Below, piece by piece: positions 1 to 5,882 of a stretch of DNA of 10,140 nt; the stretch's first letter is position 1; each line of letters begins with the position of its first letter. Source of the DNA: Betaproteobacteria bacterium (GTDB lineage Bacteria > Pseudomonadota > Gammaproteobacteria > Burkholderiales > Usitatibacteraceae); contig JANYFH010000098.1 of NCBI GenBank assembly GCA_025362705.1, positions 1 to 10,140 of the forward strand, given 5' to 3'. A program made the translations under genes and the position numbers. The notes under the pieces are model-generated. The model did no database searches, was not told the origin of the DNA, and was given only the letters and a program-made list of their open reading frames with translations.

Positions 1-1
1 T

Positions 2-2944
2 TCCAGTTTCGCTATAGCATCCACGCTGGCATTTGCCGCAGGTAACGCCGCGTCACAAACGCCCGGCGCACCGACTATCGGCACCGCCACTGCTGGTGTC
101 GCACAGGCGTTCATATCTTTTGCAGCGCCGGCGTCGACGGGCGGCAGCGCCATCACCGCCTACACCGCAACTTGCACGCCGGGTATCGGCGGCGCGGCCA
201 CCGGTAACAGCGCAACCGCACCCATCGCCGTGAGCGGCCTGGTCAATGGCACCGCTTACGACTGCTCCGTCACCGCCACCAATGCCTCGGGCGTCAGCGC
301 GCCCTCAGGCACCGTGAGCGTCACGCCGATAGTTGCTGCACCATTGACGCTGATCGGCGTGAAGTCGCGCAAGACACACGGTAGCGCCGGTGTGTTCGAT
401 GTGACGATTGATGCCTCGATACCGATCGCTGGTGCAGTTAACGTTGAGCCGCGCATTATTGGCGCAAATCACAACATCGTTTTCCAATTCAATGCGACCG
501 TCAATTCCATCGGCCCGGTCACGGCGGTTGATGAATCCGCGGTAACTGTCGCTGCCACATCGACTCCGATTGACAATGAAGTTGTGGTCTCGCTGTCCTC
601 GCTGGCGGACAACAAGCGCGTGAACATTTCATTACCGACGGTAAATGGCACATTGGTCAATGCATCTGCCTCGGTCGGCTTTCTTTTTGGCGATGTGAAC
701 GAGACACTCTCAGTGGATGTGAACGACGTCAATGGCATCAAGGCGCGTTCCGGACGTGCCGCGACGGCCGCGAATTTCCGCTTTGATGTGAACGCAACCG
801 GCGCCATCAATTCGGCAGACATTTCCGCCGTCAAATCACGCGCAGTTGGCTTGCCACCGGTAAACGTTCCGCCGCCTGGCACCATCATGTTCGTCGCGCA
901 GGTACCGACCATGAACGATTTCGCCAGCCGCGCCTCGACCTTTGGCAATCACCTCGCCAACATGGATTCGGTCGTACGCGGCGGTGATCTGATGATGCGT
1001 TACGCCAATGGCACGCTACGCAATCTCACAAAAGAAGCCGGATTCGGCATGGACGGCATGCAACTCGCCAACGCCATCGCGGTGCGTGAACCAACCGTGC
1101 ATTGGAGCGGCAGCAAGGCGGTGTTCAGCATGGTCGTCGGTGCGCCGACCGTGCAATTTGAGGTGGCAACTTATTACTGGCAAATGTACGAAGTGTCTGG
1201 CTTGGGTACGGGGCAAACCGCGACGGTCACCAAGGTACCCAATCAACCTTTGACATTCAACAACATCTCGCCGTTTTACGGCACCGACGACCGCATCCTG
1301 TTCACATCTGATCGGCCACGCAATGGTGCGGCACACCTCTACCCGCAACTCGACGAATACGAAAGCACCGCCACTGTCACGGGAATATGGAGCCTCAATC
1401 CTGCAACCGCCGATTTACGCTTGCTTAACCATGCGCCCAGCGGCGCATTTTCACCGAGCATCGATAGTTTTGGCCGGGTGATTTTTACCCGCTGGGACCA
1501 CATGCAGCAGGATCAGCAGGCGGATGCGGATCGGGCCGCTGTGATCGGTAGCATGCCGCCGCCCAACGGCTCGTTCAACTACCCCGACGAAAGTGTTGGG
1601 GCCGCCGGCTTGAACAGCCGCAACGAATTGTTCCCCGAGACCCGCGATCCCAGCACCAGCCCCGCGTTCGGACCGGTGAATGGCTACACCTCGAATTTCT
1701 TTACGCCGTGGCAGATGAACGAAGACGGCACTAATGAAGAAACGCTTAATCACGTCGGTCGACATGAGTTGGCATTTGGCTATATTCCGCCGTCATTCGC
1801 GTCGGACCCCAAGTTGTCTTACTACACCAACGATTCCATACACGCCAACCTGAAGACGGTGCGCATGGACGGTGGCTTGTTCCATCTTCGCGAAGACCCG
1901 GCGAATCCTGGCACCTACTTCGGCATTTCCGCGCGTGAATTTGGCTCCCTCACTTCCGACCAGATCGTGAAGCTCACAGGTTCCCCCGCGCTGACCGCTG
2001 AGGGCATGGTATTGAGCGACGTGACCGCGCCGCCTCTTCCCTCTGCACCGTCTTCCCCTGGCGGGCGCTATCGCAATCCGCTGCCGATGTCTTCCGGAAG
2101 CCTGATCGCGAGCCACACCCCTGCAACATCGCCAACCGTTGCGCAGATCACAGAATTCCGCCTTAAACCGCTCACGCTGAGCAACGGACTTTATGTACCC
2201 GGTGCATCACTGACCGGTGGCATTACAAAATCGGTATCTTGGTACAGCCCGGATGCGTTGCTGACTTTCAATGGCCTGCTCTGGGAAATCGAAGCGGTTG
2301 AGGTCATTGCACGGCCTCGTCCCTCGCGGCCAGCCGCCGCACTGGAAGCGCCTGAGAGCATGGTCTTCAGTGAAGAAGGCGTGAACGAGACGGCGTTTCG
2401 CACGTGGCTTAGGAACAACGACCTCGCGCTGATCGTGACCCGTAATCAAACTACCCGCGACCGCGCCGACTTGCAGCAGCCGTTCAATCTGCAAGTGCCG
2501 GGCGGTGCAAAAACCGTCGCATCCGGTTCGGCTGGCACTGGCAGGCTATATGACATCTCACACTTCCAGATTTATCAGGCCGACCAGATTCGCGGCTATG
2601 ACAACAAGCAGGGGCGGCGTCTCATTGCGCAGCCCTTGCATGATGTCACCGGAAAGAATCCCGCCAATCCTACCGGCCCGGTCGGCAGCGTGAAAATTGC
2701 GCTGGATGGTTCCACCGCCGCTTTCGTTCCCGCGCGTCGTGCGCTGGCGTGGCAGACCACTGATGCAGTGGGTAACCCCGTCGTACGCGAGCGTGTGTGG
2801 ATCACAGTGCAGCCGGGCGAAGTACGCGTATGCGCGTCGTGCCATGGCGCGAATACGCAGGATCAGGCGGGGCACGCCGCACCCACCAATAAACCCGAAG
2901 CTTTGCGCACATTGCTGCAGACGTGGAAGTTGCTGCCACCGTAA
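2..2944 (+). CDS. Secreted modular protein: FnIII, dockerin-like module, HzsA-like/PD40 propeller, C-terminal CxxCH haem site (5' partial)
   Basis: The frame is open from base 2 to the TAA at 2942-2944, giving 980 visible residues; the start lies before the window. Residues 3-19 are small and hydrophobic and could be the end of a signal peptide or the tail of an earlier domain. Residues about 21-110 read as a fibronectin type III domain, including TATNASGVSAPSG. Residues 230-242 (GDVNETLSVDVND) and a second DVNATGAINSAD loop form a dockerin-type double calcium-binding module ending near residue 285. From residue 294 (TIMFVAQVPT) follow propeller-like strands such as RILFTSDRPR, plus FTRWDHMQQDQQ and HVGRHEL. 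C944-A-S-C947-H948 is a c-type haem motif near the C-terminus. The family resembles hydrazine synthase alpha-like and PD40 periplasmic proteins found well beyond anammox bacteria. The substrate is unknown and hydrazine synthesis should not be assumed. A second copy of residues 794-980 lies at 9260-9823. Confidence 0.88.
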   Translation, partial: SSFAIASTLAFAAGNAASQTPGAPTIGTATAGVAQAFISFAAPASTGGSAITAYTATCTPGIGGAATGNSATAPIAVSGLVNGTAYDCSVTATNASGVSAPSGTVSVTPIVAAPLTLIGVKSRKTHGSAGVFDVTIDASIPIAGAVNVEPRIIGANHNIVFQFNATVNSIGPVTAVDESAVTVAATSTPIDNEVVVSLSSLADNKRVNISLPTVNGTLVNASASVGFLFGDVNETLSVDVNDVNGIKARSGRAATAANFRFDVNATGAINSADISAVKSRAVGLPPVNVPPPGTIMFVAQVPTMNDFASRASTFGNHLANMDSVVRGGDLMMRYANGTLRNLTKEAGFGMDGMQLANAIAVREPTVHWSGSKAVFSMVVGAPTVQFEVATYYWQMYEVSGLGTGQTATVTKVPNQPLTFNNISPFYGTDDRILFTSDRPRNGAAHLYPQLDEYESTATVTGIWSLNPATADLRLLNHAPSGAFSPSIDSFGRVIFTRWDHMQQDQQADADRAAVIGSMPPPNGSFNYPDESVGAAGLNSRNELFPETRDPSTSPAFGPVNGYTSNFFTPWQMNEDGTNEETLNHVGRHELAFGYIPPSFASDPKLSYYTNDSIHANLKTVRMDGGLFHLREDPANPGTYFGISAREFGSLTSDQIVKLTGSPALTAEGMVLSDVTAPPLPSAPSSPGGRYRNPLPMSSGSLIASHTPATSPTVAQITEFRLKPLTLSNGLYVPGASLTGGITKSVSWYSPDALLTFNGLLWEIEAVEVIARPRPSRPAAALEAPESMVFSEEGVNETAFRTWLRNNDLALIVTRNQTTRDRADLQQPFNLQVPGGAKTVASGSAGTGRLYDISHFQIYQADQIRGYDNKQGRRLIAQPLHDVTGKNPANPTGPVGSVKIALDGSTAAFVPARRALAWQTTDAVGNPVVRERVWITVQPGEVRVCASCHGANTQDQAGHAAPTNKPEALRTLLQTWKLLPP

Positions 2945-3236
2945 TTATTCGTGCGCCACTGCTTCGCTGTGGCTGGCTGTTGGGCGTGGGTCTATCTTCT
3001 TAAATCGTAAATTGGTAGCTGTTCCATTGCATGTGAATCGCGCCGCTACGCGCTTTGGCGGTCGCAGAATTCGCGCCGCTAAAGTATGCTCGACTTGCGG
3101 TAATAATTTTTCTTTCAATGATCGCGAGTCAAAAATACCCTGTCGAGGCAGCCTTTTTCCGGCAATCGGCTCACAATCACGCTCGGCGGTTTTTTTTTGC
3201 GCCAAGTCAATCACCGGGCGACCGGATCGGAGCCAC
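2945..3236 (+). other. Leader/intergenic region with short direct repeat and 9-T tract
   Basis: No confident gene lies in these 292 bases. A GAAT(T)CGCGCCGCTA sequence occurs twice, around 3035-3048 and 3067-3081, differing by one inserted T. A run of nine T is at 3190-3198. A 61-codon ORF with a TTG start (3055-3240) crosses most of the region and its stop overlaps the next gene's start as ATGA. Its middle, RLAVIIFLSMIAS, resembles a signal peptide, but no ribosome binding site precedes the TTG. It may be a decayed gene rather than a working one. Confidence 0.45.
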
Positions 3237-3240
3237 ATGA
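3055..3240 (+). pseudogene. Possible decayed small exported-protein ORF
   Basis: This TTG-initiated 61-codon frame encodes RLAVIIFLSMIAS followed by QKYPVEAAF, which looks like a signal peptide core and cleavage region. The product of the gene starting at 9989 has RIATIIFLSVIVS followed by FVYVDDASA in the same arrangement. At DNA level 3091-3129 and 10004-10042 match at about 30 of 39 positions by hand count. Each lies shortly after one copy of the duplicated CxxCH domain. After residue 35 no family resemblance is visible, and no good start or ribosome binding site exists. A remnant of a duplicated neighbour gene is the favoured reading; chance similarity between hydrophobic signal peptides is the alternative. 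Confidence 0.25.
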
Positions 3241-3824
3241 ATGATCGTATTCGCGGTTTGTTGAATCAGATGGCAGCACTCGAGGACGAGATGAGTACGG
3301 TGCTGCACGAACAAGAGACGAAGATGTTTTTCGAAATCAAGGGTAGGCGCATCGAATTCGAAAAAGCCGTCAAACAAACGCATCGCAAATTGAAAAAGAA
3401 TTTTTTCCACTGGCTGGTGACCTACCGCCCGCAAAATCTCATCACCGGGCCCATCATTTACGGCATGATTTTTCCGCTGCTGATTCTCGATGCGTTCGTG
3501 AGTTTTTATCAGGCGACGTGCTTTCCGATCTACGGCGTCATCAAAGTTCGCCGCCGCGATTACATCGTGCTGGATCGGCAGCATCTCGAATACCTTAACT
3601 TCATCGAAAAATTTCACTGCACGTATTGCGCGTACGGTGCCGGGCTAACCGCCTACATCGCAGAGATTGTGTCCAGGACCGAGCAGTATTTTTGTCCAAT
3701 CAAACACGCGCACAAGATACTCGGCACACACAAACGCTACCTTGGCTTCATTGAGTTCGGCGATTCGGCGGATTACGAGAAAAGACTAGAAGAGTACCGG
3801 GTCGCACTTGGCAAAAAGCAGTAA
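3237..3824 (+). CDS. Uncharacterised membrane protein with CxxC and CPIKHA motifs
   Basis: This 195-residue protein starts at the ATG at 3237, preceded by GGAG at 3229-3232. The same frame stays open far upstream, but that part is only a shadow of the previous gene. Residues 10-60 are charged and probably helical (LEDEMSTVLHEQETK; RRIEFEKAVKQTHRKLKK). Residues 68-95 form one long hydrophobic segment or a re-entrant pair (LITGPIIYGMIFPLLILDAF). The C-terminal half carries C95, C128-T-Y-C131, then EQYFC153PIKH157A. The spacing suggests a redox or metal site, but nothing here proves it. From memory the protein resembles a widespread proteobacterial family of unknown function with the same YC-x-x-C and CPIKHA signatures. 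It is convergent with the next gene, 14 bases away. Confidence 0.85.
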   Translation: MNDRIRGLLNQMAALEDEMSTVLHEQETKMFFEIKGRRIEFEKAVKQTHRKLKKNFFHWLVTYRPQNLITGPIIYGMIFPLLILDAFVSFYQATCFPIYGVIKVRRRDYIVLDRQHLEYLNFIEKFHCTYCAYGAGLTAYIAEIVSRTEQYFCPIKHAHKILGTHKRYLGFIEFGDSADYEKRLEEYRVALGKKQ

Positions 3825-3838
3825 GCGCCTGCGCAGAT

Positions 3839-4369
3839 TTATGCTGCAACCAGATGAGGTTCCTGGACAGGATTGAAGTCTACCCAATCACCACTGCGCC
3901 ATTCGCCCTCCGCTTGTTCAATATCCTCGGCACCACTATTTCGCAAATTGTCGATCACAAGTTTCTCGCTCGGTGTGCGGGCAATGCGAACAGCCAGAAT
4001 CACGCCCGCGGGACGAAGCTGTGGCAATTGCCGCGATTGTTCATCCTGCATGCCACCCATCGCACCTACGAGTGATCCTGTATAGGCTCCCACACCAGCC
4101 GCAGCCAGCGCCACAACCGGACCACCAACCATGCCAATGGCACCAGTTGCCATGCCCGCCGCGAGTGCCGTCGTGACCGCAGACTCGCCATCGGCTTTCA
4201 AGCCGGGATTCATGTCTTCAGTTTCGGCAATCATGTCATTGCCATGTTGCCCAGGCGGGTTGTTATGGAAAATGCATATGTCACTGCGATCAACGTAACG
4301 AACAATTGTCGCCGCAGCCGCGTCAGCCTTCGCCTTGGTTTCAAAGCGCCCTGCAATGATGTGTGCCAT
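3839..4369 (-). CDS. Glycine-zipper protein with NPPGQH motif, function unknown
   Basis: The 176-residue product begins MAHIIAGRFETKAKADAAAA, a short alpha/beta opening in which an AD-containing helix is followed by a DICIFHNNPPGQHG strand. The middle, residues about 65-105, is a glycine/alanine zipper (TGAIGMVGGPVVALAAAGVG) that can insert in or pack against membranes. The C-terminal third has AGVILAVRIA, an IDNLRNSGAEDIE helix and GDWVDFNP. This order matches a family common in Burkholderiales-type bacteria with unknown function and no signal peptide. Its resemblance to general-stress proteins with glycine zippers is only structural. The start is supported by AGGAGA at 4376-4381 on the complement, seven bases upstream. 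It lies tail to tail with the preceding gene. Confidence 0.85.
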   Translation of the reverse strand: MAHIIAGRFETKAKADAAAATIVRYVDRSDICIFHNNPPGQHGNDMIAETEDMNPGLKADGESAVTTALAAGMATGAIGMVGGPVVALAAAGVGAYTGSLVGAMGGMQDEQSRQLPQLRPAGVILAVRIARTPSEKLVIDNLRNSGAEDIEQAEGEWRSGDWVDFNPVQEPHLVAA

Positions 4370-4375
4370 TACATT

Positions 4376-4381
4376 TCTCCT
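4376..4381 (-). promoter_or_regulatory. Ribosome binding site of the glycine-zipper gene
   Basis: On the complement this reads AGGAGA, followed by seven bases and ATG. It is the strongest Shine-Dalgarno sequence in the window and fixes the start at 4369. Confidence 0.75.
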
Positions 4382-4561
4382 GATGATGATTGGCGATATC
4401 TGCGTATGCTGCCAACTAAATGGTGGCTTGTGATGAAGAACATATTAGGTCGTCCAGTTACCGCGTCAATCCGGCACGTTCTGGGAGAGTTGAAACATTC
4501 AGAACCGGTGTTTTAATCTTCACTGTGCGGTACATCCTGCGAGGCATGACAAATTCTTCAT

Positions 4562-5023
4562 TTAGTAAATGGGAATATATTCGACCGCACCAGTATCGCC
4601 GTCAAGAATCATCTCGTACGGGTACCAGTAAATTTCCTCGTCGCCATACTCGTCAATGTAGGCATAACCGATATAGACCGTCCCCAGGGATTGCGCTTGC
4701 GCCAATAGATAGGATGCATATTGAAGCCCATCCGCTCGGGCCATTTTCTTTTCGGTCTTATATTTCTTGATCGGCAGTTCGCCTTTTTTGTCGTGCTTGA
4801 CGTGGAACGCCGCGATCTTTCCGTCTTTGACATCGACCGAAACGGTGTGCACCCCTTTCTTGTCAACTACATGGTTTCCATTGATTTTTATTTTCTCGCC
4901 GAGTAGTTTTTTCCCGTTTTGATGGTGATGTTTTGCCTTGGGTGCAGCGACCGCGCCATCGACAAAAGTAAAAATGCCAAGAATGGCAATGAGAGCAGTG
5001 AGAAGGCGCCGTGTGCGATTCAT
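4562..5023 (-). CDS. Small exported Lys/Tyr-rich protein, unknown family
   Basis: This 153-residue product has a clear Sec signal peptide: MNRTRR, then LLTALIAILGIFTFVDGAVA, with likely cleavage after residue 26 (AVA|APKAK). The mature part starts very basic (KAKHHHQNGKK). It continues with alternating beta-strand patterns (GVHTVSVDVKDGKIAAFHVKH) and a Lys-rich link (ELPIKKYKTEKK). An acidic, aromatic tail follows (GYAYIDEYGDEEIYWYPYE) and the protein ends EYIPIY. The strand pattern faintly recalls PepSY or FMN-binding folds, but no diagnostic residue is present, so no function is assigned. GGAGA on the complement at 5031-5035, seven bases upstream, supports the start. The 192 bases to the next minus-strand gene hold no obvious terminator, so cotranscription is uncertain. 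Confidence 0.8.
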   Translation of the reverse strand: MNRTRRLLTALIAILGIFTFVDGAVAAPKAKHHHQNGKKLLGEKIKINGNHVVDKKGVHTVSVDVKDGKIAAFHVKHDKKGELPIKKYKTEKKMARADGLQYASYLLAQAQSLGTVYIGYAYIDEYGDEEIYWYPYEMILDGDTGAVEYIPIY

Positions 5024-5152
5024 GATTCAGTCTCCAGTTTGAAATGTGATGTGGTTACGGATCGTGCATGTAGGTCAGTATGGGCCAGTCCCTGACATCC
5101 CTAACCCTGTTTGTGCCCCGAAATGGAATCCTACGCAATCGTGGGCATCAGT

Positions 5153-5203
5153 CTGTGCGACAACGCACAGAGCGAGCCGATTCAAACTCGGAGGCCCGAG
5201 TTT
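5153..5203. repeat. Two adjacent perfect hairpins
   Basis: CTGTGCG (5153-5159) pairs with CGCACAG (5164-5170) around an ACAA loop. AAACTCGG (5184-5191) pairs with CCGAGTTT (5196-5203) around AGGC. The stems are perfect at 7 and 8 bp and 13 bases apart. Neither is followed by a T run on either strand, so they are poor intrinsic terminators. A structured leader or small RNA is possible. Confidence 0.5.
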
Positions 5204-5380
5204 CAGGGGCAGCATGGAACTGACTTTCGTCATTCCAAATTTTTTCCGATCTACCAGCCTTCTTGCCACAAGTTCCAGGGCAATGTGCAGACCGATTGGA
5301 TCTTGGGTCTTACCGTTGTCTCGCAGCGTCGTGTCCTACATTGTTTTGAGATTTCTTCCGATACGCCGCCCTATTGTGCC

Positions 5381-5408
5381 GATTCAAAATGTGGCTACAC
5401 ATTGAATC
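5381..5408. repeat. Hairpin just upstream of the PRC-barrel start
   Basis: GATTCAAAATGTG pairs with CACATTGAATC around a GCTA loop, giving 11 bp with a two-A bulge. It ends 12 bases before the TTG at 5421 and could affect translation initiation or act as an operator. Its first arm contains part of the GATTCAAA sequence also found at 5179-5186. Confidence 0.5.
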
Positions 5409-5420
5409 GAAGAGTGCGCG

Positions 5421-5756
5421 TTGAACAATTCCGGACCTGCCAGCTATCTGAAGCTGGTCATTACCCGCCCTGCCGCTGCGCCTGCTGCAACGCTTGCGGC
5501 GAGGACAGCCAACATCATCGGCGCCAAGGTGGTAAGCCGCCGAAACGAAGACTTGGGCAAGGTTGAAGAAGTCCTGATCGATGCCGCCAACGGTCGTATC
5601 GGCTACTTGATACTTTCGTTCTGCAGTTTTCTTAACATGGGCGAAAGACGCTACGCCGTTCCGTGGAAAGCAATGCAGCACGACAACGAATTGAACGCCT
5701 ACGTTCTCAACGTAACCCACGACCAGATCAGACAAGCCGCAAGCGTCAACGAATAA
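5421..5756 (+). CDS. PRC-barrel domain protein, short form
   Basis: The 111-residue product contains a PRC-barrel from about residue 29 to 107. It includes IIGAKVVSRRNEDLGKVEEV, LIDAANGRIGYLILSF, GERRYAVPWKAM and AYVLNVTHDQIRQA. PRC-barrels occur in RimM, in photosynthetic reaction centre H subunit and in many stress-linked small proteins of unknown role; this one belongs to the last group. The only start after the in-frame stop at 5403-5405 is TTG at 5421, with a weak GAAGAG upstream, and no in-frame ATG occurs before the domain. Related stand-alone proteins usually extend further after the NV-xxx-I segment, whereas this one ends at ASVNE. An atypical start is one reading; an N-terminally eroded gene is the other. 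It is cytosolic by sequence, with no signal peptide or membrane helix. Confidence 0.7.
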   Translation: MNNSGPASYLKLVITRPAAAPAATLAARTANIIGAKVVSRRNEDLGKVEEVLIDAANGRIGYLILSFCSFLNMGERRYAVPWKAMQHDNELNAYVLNVTHDQIRQAASVNE

Positions 5757-5872
5757 ACCCGACCCGCGTTTACTGGTTTGGATGGGAAGCGAAAAGCGCA
5801 TGTCTATTGCGAGCTTCCACACTTCTGGATGCCATAGCGCCTGCAATCGGATCAAACAATATTTATTCTGTC

Positions 5873-5876
5873 AGGA
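5873..5876 (+). promoter_or_regulatory. Ribosome binding site of the FecR/DUF6600 gene
   Basis: AGGA lies six bases before the ATG at 5883. The same start places a standard signal peptide at the N-terminus, so the two lines of evidence agree. Confidence 0.6.
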
Positions 5877-5882
5877 ATTCCC

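Larger units (their letters stand above)
5024..5420. other. 397-base non-coding region with three hairpins
   Basis: No convincing gene is present; the ORFs crossing it lack ribosome binding sites and family resemblance. Three inverted repeats occur, at 5153-5170, 5184-5203 and 5381-5408, and are listed separately. GCCGATTCAAA occurs twice, at 5176-5186 and 5378-5388. The region lies between divergent genes, so promoters for both sides are expected. I could not single out a pair of -35/-10 boxes with confidence. Confidence 0.5.

Noticed and set aside
230..232. GTG as the start of the first large gene
   Set aside because: It falls inside the FnIII domain. The frame is open to the window edge, so the true start is upstream.
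33..233. 66-codon plus-strand ORF at the window start
   Set aside because: It is an out-of-frame shadow of the FnIII-coding region, rich in Arg and Pro with no domain.
878..2944. Calling the first gene a hydrazine synthase subunit
   Set aside because: The resemblance is at fold and family level. No beta/gamma subunit or anammox context is visible and the domain architecture differs, so the activity cannot be inferred.
3190..3198. T tract as an intrinsic terminator
   Set aside because: No stable GC-rich stem directly precedes it on the plus strand.
2697..3236. Upstream extension of the cysteine membrane-protein frame
   Set aside because: It overlaps the end of the first gene out of frame and shows no family resemblance. 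The ATG at 3237 has a ribosome binding site.
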